Source of the DNA: Dyella monticola
Lineage (GTDB): Bacteria; Pseudomonadota; Gammaproteobacteria; Xanthomonadales; Rhodanobacteraceae
Reading direction: 5' to 3'
Assembly: GCF_003363155.1 (NCBI RefSeq)
Contig: NZ_QRBE01000010.1
Coordinates: forward strand, 1-64,000
Length of the DNA stretch: 64,000 nt
Of this stretch, positions 45,643-56,005 are shown one piece after another. The position numbers were made by a program, and so were the translations under genes. The notes under the pieces are model-generated. The model was given only the letters and a program-made list of their open reading frames with translations, was not told the DNA's origin and ran no database searches. Position 1 is the first letter of the stretch, and the number at the start of each line of letters is the position of its first letter.

Positions 45643-46731
45643 TTAAGGAATGCGCGGTTTTATGTCACCCACGTCGCCACACTGCCCGCGATGACGCAAG
45701 GCGTGATCCATTAGCACCAGCGCCACCATCGCCTCGGCGATGGGCGTGGCGCGGATGCCGACGCAGGGGTCATGGCGCCCCTTAGTCACCACTTCGACCG
45801 GTTCACCGGCCAGGTTCACGCTGCGGCCGGGAATCAGGATGCTCGAGGTGGGCTTGAGCGCGATCGAGGCACGTACCACCTGCCCCGTACTGATGCCTCC
45901 CAGAATGCCACCGGCATGATTGGACGTAAAGCCGTCCATATGCATTTCGTCGCGGTGCTGACTGCCTCGCTGCGTGACCGCGGCGAAGCCATCGCCGATC
46001 TCCACACCCTTGACGGCATTGATCGACATCAACGCGGCGGCCAGATCGCCATCCAGCTTGCCATAGATGGGTTCACCCCAGCCGGGCGGCACGCCATCGG
46101 CATCTACATTGACGCGTGCGCCGACCGAGTCGCCGGACTTGCGCAGCGCGTCCATGTATTTCTCAAGTTCGGGCACCTGGGGCGCATGGGGCCAGAAGAA
46201 CGGGTTTTCTTCCACCGCATCCCAGTCGAAACCGGCGGGAACGACGCCGCCCAGTTGCGCAAGGTAACCACGCACACGCACGCCATACCGCTCGGCCAGC
46301 CACTTCTTGGCGACCACCGCCGCCGCCACACGCATGGTGGTTTCCCGCGCGGATGACCGCCCGCCGCCGCGCGGATCGCGGATGCCGTATTTCTGCCAGT
46401 AGGTGTAATCGGCATGTCCGGGACGGAATGTCTGGGCGATGTCGCTGTAATCCTTGCTGCGCTGATCCGTATTGCGGATCAGCAGCGCGATCGGCGTGCC
46501 AGTAGTACAGCCTTCGAATACGCCGGACAGAATCTCCACCTCGTCCGCCTCGCGCCGCTGCGAGGTATGGCGGCTGCGGCCGGTAGCGCGGCGATCGAGA
46601 TCCGTGCGGAATTCCTCCGCGGAGATCGGCAATCCAGGCGGACAGCCGTCGATCACGCAGCCGATGGCCGGCCCGTGGCTCTCGCCAAAAGTGGTAACGG
46701 TAAACAGCTTGCCGGTGGAATTGCTGGACAC
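45643..46731 (-). CDS. aroC: Chorismate synthase
   Basis: About 362 residues if translation starts at the GTG at 46731, which gives the usual [20 protein letters not shown] start; an in-frame ATG at 46776 would add 15 residues. Needs reduced FMN and removes phosphate from EPSP to form chorismate, the branch point to tryptophan and other aromatics. Marks: [22 protein letters not shown] (about 12-33), [17 protein letters not shown] (about 130-146), [21 protein letters not shown] and [17 protein letters not shown] (about 310-330). Gene order on this strand is prmB, GNAT gene, aroC. Confidence 0.95.
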   Translation of the reverse strand: MSSNSTGKLFTVTTFGESHGPAIGCVIDGCPPGLPISAEEFRTDLDRRATGRSRHTSQRREADEVEILSGVFEGCTTGTPIALLIRNTDQRSKDYSDIAQTFRPGHADYTYWQKYGIRDPRGGGRSSARETTMRVAAAVVAKKWLAERYGVRVRGYLAQLGGVVPAGFDWDAVEENPFFWPHAPQVPELEKYMDALRKSGDSVGARVNVDADGVPPGWGEPIYGKLDGDLAAALMSINAVKGVEIGDGFAAVTQRGSQHRDEMHMDGFTSNHAGGILGGISTGQVVRASIALKPTSSILIPGRSVNLAGEPVEVVTKGRHDPCVGIRATPIAEAMVALVLMDHALRHRGQCGDVGDIKPRIP

Positions 46732-46830
46732 GGGGTAACCAAAGGCGCGAATGATCAGGCTGGATTGACCTTGCATCTTGCCATGCTTGGATGCCTCGCG
46801 CTTGCCGAACCCAGCGGTCGTCTTATTCCA

Positions 46831-47364
46831 TTACCGCCATTCTCTCGCAAGCAAGGCATAAATCACCTCATCCACCCACTCGCCGTGCAACCTCAGGCTT
46901 TCACGAAAATACGCCTCCTGCCGCATGCCCAACGAGCGCAACAGGGCTACGCTAGCAAGATTGCGCGGATCGATCGATGCGTGCACGCGATGGGCACGCA
47001 GCTGACCGAACACCCAACCAAGCCATGCGCACAGCGCCTCGCGGGAGTAACCCTGGCTCTGGCAAGCGGGCGCAATGCTGATGCCGAACTCGTAGGAATC
47101 CCCTGAATCGGCTGGGATGTGCAGGCCGACATCGCCGATCAGCCGGTCATCGGTGGTCCGACGGATGGCCCGTTGCAACCAGCTATCGCGTGAATCCAAC
47201 GAAACCTGTTGCTGCGCCCTGATAAACGCCAGCGCTTCCTCGCACGTAGCCGGATACCAGCCTTGGTATCGCGCCACCACGGGATCGGAGCGGTAGGCAA
47301 ATAAGGCCTCCGCATCGCTTTCGTGCAGCGCGACCAGGCACAGCCTTGCCGTGGTCAGCTCCAC
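46831..47364 (-). CDS. GNAT-family N-acetyltransferase (RimJ/RimL-like)
   Basis: 177 residues, GTG start at 47364, 12 bases after the prmB stop. The RimJ/RimL-type pattern is clear: TARLCLVALHESDAEALFAYRSDPVVARYQGW, RLIGDVGLHI, EFGISIAPACQSQGYSREALCAWLGWVF (acetyl-CoA loop, about residues 92-120) and ASIDPRNLASVALLRSLGM (about 130-148). These enzymes acetylate protein N-termini or small molecules; the target is unknown. It probably shares a transcript with prmB. Confidence 0.88.
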   Translation of the reverse strand: MELTTARLCLVALHESDAEALFAYRSDPVVARYQGWYPATCEEALAFIRAQQQVSLDSRDSWLQRAIRRTTDDRLIGDVGLHIPADSGDSYEFGISIAPACQSQGYSREALCAWLGWVFGQLRAHRVHASIDPRNLASVALLRSLGMRQEAYFRESLRLHGEWVDEVIYALLAREWR

Positions 47365-47376
47365 CTGACAGAACGA

Positions 47377-48369
47377 TCAACCGCGACGGCGCGCGGCCGC
47401 AGCCGCGTGAATGGCGTCGGCATGATCGATCAGCTCACGCCGTTCCAGCACGAACACGCCCATCGGGCCGACCTTGAACTCGATCCATACAAACGGTACG
47501 TCGGGCAACAAAGCGCTCAGCGCATGCTCGCTTTCGCCCACCTCCACGATCAACAACCCTTCTTCGGTAAGCAGATCAGCCGCTTCATCCAGGATGCGCA
47601 GGCAGATGTCCAATCCATCCTCGCCCGAGGTAAGGCCGAGCTTGGGCTCGTGGCTGTATTCACCAGGCAGCGCGGCGTATTCGTCCTCGGTGACGTAAGG
47701 CGGGTTGGATACGATCAAGTCGTACTTGCGGCCCTTCAGCGCCGAAAAGAGATCGGACCGCACCACGTCCACGCGGTCTCCCACGTGCTGAAAGGCCACA
47801 TTCTCGCGCGCCAGCGACAGTGCATCCTCACTGATGTCGACGATATCGACCTGCCAGTGAGGGTTGTAGGAAGCCATGGCGATGCCGATGCAACCCGAGC
47901 CGGTGCACAGGTCCAGCGCGCGTTCCAAGTGGCGGCCATCCAGCCAGGGCGTGAACCCCGCTTCGATCAGTTCGGCAATGGGCGAACGCGGCACCAGGGC
48001 GCGGCGGTCGCTCTTGAACTTCATGCCGGCGAACCAGGTTTCACCGACGAGGTAAGCCACCGGCAGACGCTCGTTGATGCGCCGCTCGATCAGGTTGAGC
48101 ACCCGCACGCGCTCTTCGGCGGTGAGTTTGCCAGCGCCGTAAGCCGGCGGAATGTCCGGCGGCAGATGCAGGCTCGCCAACACCAGATGGGTGGCTTCAT
48201 CGATCGGATTGTCATGGCTATGGCCGAAGGTGAGCCCGGCCGCGGAAAAGCGGCTGGCACCGTAGCGAATGAAATCGATGATGGAGGCGAGTTCGGCGGT
48301 CACGGGAGGCAGGTCCGACTTGGGGGTTGTGAAGTATAGCGATTGCGGGTCGCGTAGCTGATGGTTCAT
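47377..48369 (-). CDS. prmB: Ribosomal protein L3 N5-glutamine methyltransferase
   Basis: 330 residues. It methylates a glutamine of ribosomal protein L3 using S-adenosylmethionine. Marks: VAYLVGETWFAGMKFKSDRRALVPRSPIAELIE (about residues 104-136), ALDLCTGSGCIGIAMA (SAM loop, about 150-165), the catalytic DLIVSNPPYVTEDEYA (about 210-226) and the PrmB-like tail with GPMGVFVLERREL. The N-terminal 100 residues are the recognition domain. It diverges from psd across 88 bases and is followed by the GNAT gene. Confidence 0.94.
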   Translation of the reverse strand: MNHQLRDPQSLYFTTPKSDLPPVTAELASIIDFIRYGASRFSAAGLTFGHSHDNPIDEATHLVLASLHLPPDIPPAYGAGKLTAEERVRVLNLIERRINERLPVAYLVGETWFAGMKFKSDRRALVPRSPIAELIEAGFTPWLDGRHLERALDLCTGSGCIGIAMASYNPHWQVDIVDISEDALSLARENVAFQHVGDRVDVVRSDLFSALKGRKYDLIVSNPPYVTEDEYAALPGEYSHEPKLGLTSGEDGLDICLRILDEAADLLTEEGLLIVEVGESEHALSALLPDVPFVWIEFKVGPMGVFVLERRELIDHADAIHAAAAARRRG

Positions 48370-48457
48370 GGCACCCTCCGCCTTCGTCAGGCGTCGCGCC
48401 GATGCGTTAGAGCCCGTCTACGGTTTCTCGGCCTGCACTGGCACTTATACTGGCGGG

Positions 48458-49303
48458 ATGACTTTCAACGTACTCCTGCAATACATCCTCCCCCATCGGG
48501 CATTGTCGCGCGTGGTCTATTGGGCTACGCGATGGACATTCGCGCCATGGAAGAATTTTCTGATCGGCAAGGTCGTGCGCAGTTATCAGGTCGATATGAC
48601 GCAGGCCGCGCAATCGGATCCGTTCGCCTATCCCCACTTCAATGCGTTCTTTACGCGCAAACTGCGCCCCGATGCCCGCCGGGCAGATGCGACGCCCGGC
48701 GCCCTGATTTCGCCGGCCGACGGCCGCATCAGCCAGGCGGGCCCCATTGTCGATGGACGCATTTTCCAGGCCAAAGGCCAGGACTACACCGCCGCCGAAT
48801 TGCTTGGCGACGAGGCCGCGGCAGCGCCTTACCGAAACGGGCGCTTCGTCACCATCTACTTGTCACCGCGCGACTATCACCGTGTGCACATGCCACTGCG
48901 TGGCGTGTTGAAGGAAACAGTGCATATTCCCGGTCGAATTTTCAGCGTGGCGCCGTTCGCGGTGAACGCCATCCCCCGCCTGTTCGCACGCAATGAACGA
49001 CTGGTCTGCCACTTCGAAGGCGCCCAAGGTCCCTTCGCCGTCGTGATGGTCGGCGCGATCCTGGTGTCGTCCGTCGCCACCGTGTGGGATGGACTGGTGA
49101 TTCCGCCGTATGCGCCGTCGATTCGGCGCAAGTCGTTTGTCGGCCAGAACATCACGCTGGATCGCTTCGGCGAGATGGCGCGCTTCAACATGGGCTCCAC
49201 CGTGATCGTGCTGCTGCCCGAAGGCGTGGCCGAACTGGACACGCTCACCTCGCAGCAGGCGATCAAGGTTGGCGAGCGATTAGGTGAACTGCATCACATT
49301 TAA
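48458..49303 (+). CDS. psd: Phosphatidylserine decarboxylase proenzyme
   Basis: About 281 residues from the ATG at 48458; an upstream open frame has no ribosome-binding site. It produces phosphatidylethanolamine at the inner membrane. Marks: YPHFNAFFTRKLRPDAR (about 55-71), LISPADGRISQAGPI, TIYLSPRDYHRVHMPLRG (His, about 137-154) and FNMGSTVIVLLPEG, where self-cleavage at Gly-Ser of MGST makes the pyruvoyl group (about 250). The MGST in place of LGST is a common variant. Confidence 0.95.
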   Translation: MTFNVLLQYILPHRALSRVVYWATRWTFAPWKNFLIGKVVRSYQVDMTQAAQSDPFAYPHFNAFFTRKLRPDARRADATPGALISPADGRISQAGPIVDGRIFQAKGQDYTAAELLGDEAAAAPYRNGRFVTIYLSPRDYHRVHMPLRGVLKETVHIPGRIFSVAPFAVNAIPRLFARNERLVCHFEGAQGPFAVVMVGAILVSSVATVWDGLVIPPYAPSIRRKSFVGQNITLDRFGEMARFNMGSTVIVLLPEGVAELDTLTSQQAIKVGERLGELHHI

Positions 49304-49454
49304 GGCATCAAATCGACGATCATTGCACGCCTTCTTCGCCGCACTTTGACATTTGTCGTCATTTTGTGACGTTTTCGGCGCATCGTGGTGAGACACGCCG
49401 TTATCCTGCGTGTCCAATCCGCACGCCCGTGCGGCTTGTCCTACGAGGGGTCAC

Positions 49455-49895
49455 ATGCAGATTGTCACCCGCTTAATCGCGATGAATCGCGCCCGGCAGT
49501 TGCAGCGTCAATTCCGGCAAATCGAACGCAGCATTGCCGCTTTGCCGGTACGCACGCGTGCGCGCTTGGGGATCATGGCCCTGCGGGAAATCGGACAAGC
49601 ATCCCGATGCGAGTTCCCGCATCTGTACAGCACCTCACCCGAGCAGCGTTATGTACCGTGGGGTCAGGGTACGGCGATCGGCTTCGGTCGCGCGCAATCG
49701 GACAACCCGGAGGTCGCGTTGCGCGGCATCGCGTTATGGTTGGCCGTGGCCTACCACGAAACCAAAGACTCCCCGCATCCCAGCTTGCAGCCGCAACACC
49801 GCCAACTGCTGCGGGTGTTGCGCGAACTGCGTGACGTGGGCGGTGAGCAGCCGGATGCCACGGCGCGGTGGATGCGCTCGGGTGCAGCGGCATAG
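49455..49895 (+). CDS. Hypothetical soluble protein
   Basis: 146 residues, ATG at 49455 preceded by GAGGGG. Basic, Arg-rich (MNRARQLQRQFRQIERSIAALP), with a mid part EFPHLYSTSPEQRYVPWGQGT and a C-terminal helix LLRVLRELRDVG. No signal peptide or membrane segment. I do not recognise the family. It faces mltD, with 40 bases between the stops. Confidence 0.65.
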   Translation: MQIVTRLIAMNRARQLQRQFRQIERSIAALPVRTRARLGIMALREIGQASRCEFPHLYSTSPEQRYVPWGQGTAIGFGRAQSDNPEVALRGIALWLAVAYHETKDSPHPSLQPQHRQLLRVLRELRDVGGEQPDATARWMRSGAAA

Positions 49896-49935
49896 CTCCC
49901 CCTAAAATCACTCAAAGGTTCGTCGGGGCGACGCC

Positions 49936-51429
49936 CTAACGACAACTGGGCAACTTCAGCACCTGCCCCGCTTTGATGTGGCTGAACTTGAGATTGTTCA
50001 TGCGCGCAACCTGCGCTTCGCTGGCACAGCTGCCATGCCTGCGCACGATGGTCGCCAGCGTGTCGCCACGACGAACGGTGTAGCGAACGACGGGATCCGC
50101 AGCGGCTGGCGCCGGTTCCGGAAACACTGGCACCACCGCATTGTGCAGGTCACTGGCGAGGATCGGCCACGGACCATCCACGCAACGCGCGTCGTAGACC
50201 TTTTCCAATGATTTGGGAATCTGCAGTTCGGCGCCCAGCGGCTGCTCCTGCTGCGGGTCCAGGCGCGGGTTCAGATTACGCAAGGTACGGAACCAGCCGT
50301 CCGGCATGTCGTTGGGGGAGCCCAGGCAGACAGTGAGTTCTGAAAGCGAAGCCGAACGCTTGAGCGTGATGTTCGCAGTCTGGCCATCCACACGTGGAAA
50401 GCGCAGGTTGTAGCTATCCGGATGCAGGAACAGCCAGGCAGCCGCCAGCACCTCAGGTACATAGTCGCGCGTCTCCTGCGAAAGCTGTGCGTAGATGCGG
50501 GGGTCGTAGAAACTCACCGAGGTGTCCTCGCCCACCAGGCGATGCATACGCCCTTCGCCGCCGTTGTAAGCGGCCAAGGTGAGTTCGAGATTGTCGTTGA
50601 AGGACTTCAACTGCTCGTTGATGTATTCGGCATTCGCACGCGCGGAGTCAGCCGGATCAAAACGGGTGTCGAAGCCATCCTGATCGGTGAGCCCAAAACG
50701 CAGCCCCGTGGCATACATGAATTGCAATGGCCCTGCCGCGCCCGAGCGCGATACGGCGTGCACCTTGCCGCCCGATTCCTTGGCCATGATGCCGAACAAC
50801 AAGGCTTCCGGCAGCCCTTGCTGCTGATACTGCGGCCACATTTCCTGGCGCAGGAACTGATAATTGACGTAGGCCTCCATCAGGTTGCCGCGCCACTGTG
50901 TGAGCCACATCTCCAGCGCAGCCTTCACCGGCCCGTTCATCGCAATCAGCTCGGAAAGCTGGTGGCCGCGCAGCAGCGTCACGCTGCGCTGCGCTTCCGG
51001 CAGGCTGCCGGCACCGGCTTGGCCGGTCAATGGCGCCAACGGCGGGCTGGTGCTGGTGTCCTCATCATCGGGCGTCTGGTCGCCAATGAAGCTGCCATCC
51101 TTCAGGCGCAGCAGATGGTCGAAAACCGAGAAAAAGCGCTGCGGATCGCATCCGGGCGTGGCGCCGCAGTGCGCGGCGGCGTCGCGCAGCTGATCGAGGG
51201 AGGCATCCAGCGTTTTCTGCGCGCCCTCCATATCCCCGGCGCGCGTCTGCTGGAGCGCGGTTTCATAGCTGCGGCTGGCCTGATCGAGCTGCCCGTAAAG
51301 AGCAACGACGGAGGCTGGCGGCGGCGGCTTGGTTGCATTGCTCTGGGTGGACGCACAGGCGGTCAGTTGCACCAAAGCCGCAACGCATGCAACCAGACGG
51401 AACGAACGAACAAGGGCACGATAAGGCAT
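49936..51429 (-). CDS. mltD: Lytic murein transglycosylase D-type lipoprotein
   Basis: 497 residues. It cleaves peptidoglycan between MurNAc and GlcNAc, forming anhydro products. Lipoprotein signal with lipobox LTAC (Cys near residue 25). The SLT domain (about 195-340) has GLPEALLFGIMAKESGGKVHAVSRSGAAGPLQFM with the catalytic Glu in KESGG (about 215) and LAAYNGGEGRMHRL (about 285). A single LysM domain closes the protein (about 450-497, RYTVRRGDTLATIVRRHGS). The N-terminal 190 residues form an extra helical region of unknown role, longer than in short homologues. Confidence 0.88.
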   Translation of the reverse strand: MPYRALVRSFRLVACVAALVQLTACASTQSNATKPPPPASVVALYGQLDQASRSYETALQQTRAGDMEGAQKTLDASLDQLRDAAAHCGATPGCDPQRFFSVFDHLLRLKDGSFIGDQTPDDEDTSTSPPLAPLTGQAGAGSLPEAQRSVTLLRGHQLSELIAMNGPVKAALEMWLTQWRGNLMEAYVNYQFLRQEMWPQYQQQGLPEALLFGIMAKESGGKVHAVSRSGAAGPLQFMYATGLRFGLTDQDGFDTRFDPADSARANAEYINEQLKSFNDNLELTLAAYNGGEGRMHRLVGEDTSVSFYDPRIYAQLSQETRDYVPEVLAAAWLFLHPDSYNLRFPRVDGQTANITLKRSASLSELTVCLGSPNDMPDGWFRTLRNLNPRLDPQQEQPLGAELQIPKSLEKVYDARCVDGPWPILASDLHNAVVPVFPEPAPAAADPVVRYTVRRGDTLATIVRRHGSCASEAQVARMNNLKFSHIKAGQVLKLPSCR

Positions 51430-51703
51430 GTCGGGTTACACCGGTACTGAAGGGCGCAGCCTTAGCCCGGCTGCGCGGGCAGACTCAAAACACGTTCTTG
51501 TCGATGTCGTGCGGTTTTTGTTCGATACCGCGCAACTACACCGTTAAAATCGAGCCCCAGTCTTTGGACGCTTTCATGCCAGACATTGTCATCAAACGCA
51601 ACCATTGGTTGCACAAAACGGTAATCGTCGACAGCGCCGATCGCTCGATCGCCTGTACACGCGGCCAACGCAACCCATGCCTGCTCGACGCGGCGGCATC
51701 GAC

Positions 51704-52210
51704 ATGACTCGCTGGCGCCCTCCTGCCCCGCGCTCCACCGCGATCATCACCCGCGGCGGCTTCGAAAAGCTCAAAGCCGAGCTCGATCACCTGTGGCACA
51801 CCCTCCGCCCCGAGGTCGTCAAGGCATTGGCCGCTGCGGCGGCCGAGGGGGACCGTTCAGAAAATGCTGAATACACCTACCGCAAGAAGCAGCTCGGCGA
51901 GATCGATCGCCGCGTGCGCTATCTCAGCAAACGGATTCCTTCGCTAAAGGTGGCTGAGGGTGCTCCGGTCGATCAGCAGACGGTGTTCTTCGGGGCGGTG
52001 ATCGAGCTGGAGAACGTTGAGAGTGGCGAGACGGCGCGCTATCGCATCGTGGGTCCGGACGAGACCGATGCCAAGCGTGGATGGATCAGCGTGGACTCGC
52101 CCATGGCGCGTGCAGTGTTGAAGAAGAAGGTGGACGACGAATTCGAGGCTGAATTGCCGGGCGGCCGGACGCGGTTTGCAGTGATTGCGGTGGAGTACCT
52201 GGCTGCATAG
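51704..52210 (+). CDS. greB: Transcription elongation factor GreB
   Basis: About 168 residues from the ATG at 51704; an open frame upstream is probably not used. It rescues backtracked RNA polymerase by stimulating transcript cleavage. The N-terminal coiled coil reads [63 protein letters not shown] with the acidic tip GDRSENAEY (about residues 53-61). The C-terminal FKBP-like domain has [27 protein letters not shown]. No operon partner. A REP-like palindrome follows the stop. Confidence 0.94.
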   Translation: MTRWRPPAPRSTAIITRGGFEKLKAELDHLWHTLRPEVVKALAAAAAEGDRSENAEYTYRKKQLGEIDRRVRYLSKRIPSLKVAEGAPVDQQTVFFGAVIELENVESGETARYRIVGPDETDAKRGWISVDSPMARAVLKKKVDDEFEAELPGGRTRFAVIAVEYLAA

Positions 52211-52249
52211 ACGATTCGGCACCATCTAAGGGTGCGAATCCTGCCCAGG

Positions 52250-52279
52250 CGTCATTCCGGCATATTGGCAGGAATGACG
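52250..52279. repeat. REP-like palindrome between greB and the DUF3025 gene
   Basis: GTCATTCC (52251-52258) and GGAATGAC (52271-52278) enclose a 12-base loop, with a CGTCATTCCGGC-type start. It lies between convergent genes. Confidence 0.65.
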
Positions 52280-52297
52280 GTTAGGCATCCGCATACA

Positions 52298-53125
52298 TCA
52301 CTGCAAATGGCTCACCGCCAACGGTAGCGGCGCGGGATAACGCCGCCCCTCACGCAACGGCTGATAACACGGCGCCTCGCGATGAAACGCCTCCTCTTCA
52401 TTGGCCGGATCCCAGCCTGGAATCCCTGACAACGGCAATGGACGCAATTCCAGCGGATCACGCAGCAGACGCGCCTGCCCAATCGCATCCGCACAGCGCG
52501 CCACGGCAGTGGAGCGATCCGCGCTGTCTTCCACCCATACGGCCAGCGCCTTGCCCACCAACAGCTTGCCGGGCGTCAAAGCATGTTCGAGTAATGCGTG
52601 CCCAAACACCTCCACGGCGATGGAACCATCCAGCCATGCCGTGCGATGGCGCCAGAACAATCCGTACCAATCGTGCCGGTCCCACAGTTCCAGCAACCGC
52701 TGATCTCTCACCAAGACGATGACGCCCGCTTCATCGAAATGCGTTTGCGCGCATTGCGGACGTGAACGTTCGCGTCGCCCGACGCGGGCAATCTCCATCA
52801 CCTGCTGCTGGTTGAGCGCACGCTTGAGCGCGGGATAGCGCAGCCAGACCATCGCGTTGAAGAGGTCGTGCCAGTTGGCTTGACGCGTGGCGATCAGCGC
52901 CTGCGTCGCAATGCGTTCTTCGTAATGCAGGCCGTCCTCAAGCACCTCACGCGTCTGTGCGATGAAACGCTCACCGGCATGCTGTAGCCACCGTGCATTG
53001 AGTTCGTCGATGGATGGCCACTGCAGGCCCTCAAGCCAGGGGGCGTATTCGTTCCAATGACTCAGCGGCGCATGCGTGAAGACGATCGGATCGATCGCTG
53101 CTCGCGTTGGCGCGACATAACGCAT
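52298..53125 (-). CDS. DUF3025 protein
   Basis: About 275 residues from the ATG at 53125. DUF3025 pattern: IDPIVFTHAPLSHW (about 12-25), LEGLQWPSIDELNARW, YEERIATQALIATRQANWHDLFNAMVWLRYPALKRALN (about 78-115) and LFWRHRTAWLDGSIAVEVFGHALLEHALTP (about 170-200), ending FHREAPCYQPLREGRRYP. Function is unknown; the conserved aromatic and His residues hint at an enzyme. It starts 13 bases after the rimO stop, so co-transcription with rimO is likely. Confidence 0.88.
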   Translation of the reverse strand: MRYVAPTRAAIDPIVFTHAPLSHWNEYAPWLEGLQWPSIDELNARWLQHAGERFIAQTREVLEDGLHYEERIATQALIATRQANWHDLFNAMVWLRYPALKRALNQQQVMEIARVGRRERSRPQCAQTHFDEAGVIVLVRDQRLLELWDRHDWYGLFWRHRTAWLDGSIAVEVFGHALLEHALTPGKLLVGKALAVWVEDSADRSTAVARCADAIGQARLLRDPLELRPLPLSGIPGWDPANEEEAFHREAPCYQPLREGRRYPAPLPLAVSHLQ

Positions 53126-53138
53126 GGCCGCATGCAGA

Positions 53139-54458
53139 TCAGTGAATGACGGACGCGTACAAGTCGTGCTCGTCTGCCGCGTCGACCGCCACGTCAACGA
53201 ACTGCCCCGGCTTCAGCGCTTGGCCGTTGGCAATGCGCACGACGCCATCGATTTCCGGTGCATCGGCGGACGAACGTGCGATGGCGCCGTGTGGACCGGC
53301 TTCGTCGACCAGAACCTTAATCGTACGACCGATCTTGCGCTTGAGCTTGGCAGCAGAAATCTCCGCCTGCACCGCCATGAATTGCTCCAGGCGATCTTCT
53401 TTCAGCTCGTCCGAAACGGGATCCGGCAGCTCGTTGGCTTTGGCGCCTTCCACCGGCGAATAGGTAAATGCACCCACGCGATCCAGCTCGGCTTCGCGCA
53501 GAAAATCCAGCAATTCCTCGAACTCCGCATCGGTCTCGCCCGGAAAGCCGACGATAAACGTGCTGCGCAAGGTGAGATCCGGTACCTGCTTGCGCCAGTC
53601 CTGGATGCGCTCCAACGTTTTGTCGATGTTACCCGGGCGCTTCATCAGCTTGAGGATGCGCGGACTGGCGTGCTGGAACGGAATGTCCAGGTAAGGCAAC
53701 AATTTGCCTTCCGCCATCAGGGGCATTACTTCGTCCACGTGCGGATACGGATAGACGTAATGCAAACGCGTCCAGGCGCCCAGTTCCGCCAAACCCGTGC
53801 AAAGGTCGGTCATGCGCGTGCGGTAGGCCCTCTCCCGCCAACTGCGCTCGGCGTATTTGATGTCCACGCCGTACGCACTGGTGTCCTGCGAGATCACCAG
53901 CAATTCCTTCACGCCGCCTTTCACCAATCGCTCGGCTTCGACGAGCACTTCATCCACCGGTCGCGACACCAGGTCCCCGCGCATCGAGGGAATGATGCAG
54001 AAGCTGCAGCGGTGATTGCAGCCTTCGGAAATCTTCAAATAGGCATAGTGTTTCGGCGTCAGCTTGATGCCGGTATCCGGAATGATATCCAACAGCCGAT
54101 TGCGCTTGGGCGGCAATGCCGTGTGGACGGCATGCATCACGCTCGCATAATCCTGCGGACCGGTAATCGCGAGCACATCCGGATACGCGTCGCGAATCAG
54201 CTCCGAACGCTTGCCCAGGCATCCCGTGACGATCACCTTGCCGTTCTCATGCAAAGCCTCGCCGATGGCATCCAGGGATTCCTGCACGGCGGCATCGATA
54301 AACCCGCAGGTGTTGACCACCACCGCGTCAGCCGCGTCGTAGCTGGGCACGATCTCGTAACCCTCGACCTTCAGCTGAGTGAGGATGCGCTCGGAATCGA
54401 CCAGGGCCTTGGGGCAGCCGAGGCTGACGAAGCCGATTTTCGGGGTGGCCTTGGACAT
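53139..54458 (-). CDS. rimO: Ribosomal protein S12 methylthiotransferase RimO
   Basis: About 439 residues from the ATG at 54458; an upstream in-frame start is weaker. A radical-SAM enzyme that adds methylthio to an aspartate of ribosomal protein S12. Three parts: the N-terminal UPF0004 domain with cysteines in [24 protein letters not shown] and VTGCLGKR; the radical-SAM core with [17 protein letters not shown] (about 140-156) and [12 protein letters not shown]; and a C-terminal TRAM domain (about 370-439). The DUF3025 gene follows. Confidence 0.96.
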   Translation of the reverse strand: MSKATPKIGFVSLGCPKALVDSERILTQLKVEGYEIVPSYDAADAVVVNTCGFIDAAVQESLDAIGEALHENGKVIVTGCLGKRSELIRDAYPDVLAITGPQDYASVMHAVHTALPPKRNRLLDIIPDTGIKLTPKHYAYLKISEGCNHRCSFCIIPSMRGDLVSRPVDEVLVEAERLVKGGVKELLVISQDTSAYGVDIKYAERSWRERAYRTRMTDLCTGLAELGAWTRLHYVYPYPHVDEVMPLMAEGKLLPYLDIPFQHASPRILKLMKRPGNIDKTLERIQDWRKQVPDLTLRSTFIVGFPGETDAEFEELLDFLREAELDRVGAFTYSPVEGAKANELPDPVSDELKEDRLEQFMAVQAEISAAKLKRKIGRTIKVLVDEAGPHGAIARSSADAPEIDGVVRIANGQALKPGQFVDVAVDAADEHDLYASVIH

Positions 54459-54817
54459 GATCTGGGAACCGTTAAGGTATTGCCAAACCGCCAATTATAG
54501 CGGTAATCGGGGCTGATACTCTGACAGAGTCTTTAACCATTCCCCCTTAATGGCACCAGGCCTCGTTTAATGTGCTATGGCTCCTCCAGGTCTCGCACCG
54601 GAATGCGCCGCAAGACGGCCCGTAAAAACGACTTCAGGTTTGCCGGTGTTGAAGAAGTCAGCGTGGAACGGTCTTCGGATGGTCGCGCTTGCTTTGCGCA
54701 GGGTGCGAGTACCCCAGTTGCCGCCACTACTCATCAATGACTTCCTTCACGTGTTTGGAAGAACTTCGAGCAATACGCTCGGCCGGCGATGTGCGCCCTC
54801 GTAAACAGGATGCCTCT
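54459..54817. other. 359-base gene-free stretch before the orphan gene
   Basis: No supported gene. It holds the presumed rimO promoter on the left and the promoter of the 54818 gene on the right. Composition is less GC-rich than flanking genes. Confidence 0.6.
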
Positions 54818-55618
54818 ATGAAGCCCTACACGCTCGGTGCTTTTCTCCTATCTTTGGCCATTTCTGGATCAATCCTCGCAAAAGAGAGCGTAGATAATAC
54901 TTACCTGAATCCTCAGCTCATCGCAGGCCAGACATATAGCAATGTATTTTCCATCTTGCGCTGGATAAAGGCGCCAGGCTTTGATGAACATGTTGGCCGC
55001 AACGGTGGCTCAGCCGACTATGCGGTACTTTCTTCGTCGCCATCAGAATGGCGCTTCAGCTCAACGTGGCGCTATGACGGTCTGCAGGGAGGCCAGGATC
55101 AGGAAGCTCTTCGCGATAATGGCCGCACTTATTGTTCCATCAAGTTAGGCGCTGTCGACACTTGCAAACCTTATCTCGAGGCAAGCGGACTGCTTTATAA
55201 CCCAGCCATCTGGGGCGTACCGCCTTCGCGCATCGTCGATGGCATGACGTGGAACGTCAAGCTAAACCAAGCCTGGGAGTTGGGCGGCAAGGATGGAGTT
55301 GAAACCGTGACGGTGATACGCGTCGACAATCAGCGCGGAAGTGTGACCCTGATGCGCGAAGGCGACGCTACGGGCTTCTATGCGGAAAGCGATCCTTCAA
55401 CCATCCAGCTGAGTCATGATGGCAACATGGAAACATTCGATGTCATGCCAGGCCGTTCTCATTGGAAGGGTTACACCACCTTTGTGAAAGGCGTTGTTTT
55501 TAGCGATGAACTGCTTGTGACTCGTAAAGACGTATTGCGAGCGAAGAATGGAAAAACGTTCGAAGCCACCGAGCGGCGCATCATGTTGTTGAATGCAGCC
55601 CCCTACCCGACGCTTTGA
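54818..55618 (+). CDS. Hypothetical secreted protein of atypical composition
   Basis: About 266 residues; the ATG at 54818 follows AGGA. Residues 1-21 are a signal peptide (MKPYTLGAFLLSLAISGSILA). The mature part has three cysteines (TYCSIKLGAVDTCKPYL), repeated Trp/Tyr/Gly-rich strands and a LSHDGNMETFDVMPGRSHW segment. I do not recognise the family. Its base composition is noticeably less GC-rich than the neighbours, and it has gene-poor flanks on both sides, which may indicate recent acquisition. Confidence 0.65.
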   Translation: MKPYTLGAFLLSLAISGSILAKESVDNTYLNPQLIAGQTYSNVFSILRWIKAPGFDEHVGRNGGSADYAVLSSSPSEWRFSSTWRYDGLQGGQDQEALRDNGRTYCSIKLGAVDTCKPYLEASGLLYNPAIWGVPPSRIVDGMTWNVKLNQAWELGGKDGVETVTVIRVDNQRGSVTLMREGDATGFYAESDPSTIQLSHDGNMETFDVMPGRSHWKGYTTFVKGVVFSDELLVTRKDVLRAKNGKTFEATERRIMLLNAAPYPTL

Positions 55619-56005
55619 TTTGCATTCCTCTATTACATCAGCCAGACCCGCAATCGATCGAGCATATATCCAGCGCACTAGGCCGCCTCAGCGATACAAA
55701 TCCCATCCTGGGGCTTCGGCCGTGGTATCGACCGCTTAGCATTTGACTTCAAAGGACTTTTTACTCAACCACTCGTCCAACCGGGGAGGTTCCTTGCCTG
55801 CGTTCTTTTGCACCAAGGCGAAGTCACGATCTCCTGCCGAGCCAATATGTTTGCGCAAACACCTTCAAGCATCAGAGCGCGGAAAGACAGTCAGCGGAAA
55901 AGTGCCCATTTCATCTGGGCTGCACACTACACCAGCGCTCACCACGCACGCTGCATACTATCGTCCTTGCGTAAACTTGATTTCCAATCGCGTTCGAGGA
56001 AAAAC
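55619..56005. other. 387-base gene-free stretch upstream of the dienelactone hydrolase gene
   Basis: A short open frame (55743-56009) is not convincing: no ribosome-binding site and no domain. Otherwise nothing recognisable except the likely promoter near the hydrolase. Confidence 0.6.

Noticed and set aside
51576-51707. Short plus-strand open frame upstream of greB
   Set aside because: No ribosome-binding site or known domain; the 274-base gap more likely holds promoters of mltD and greB.
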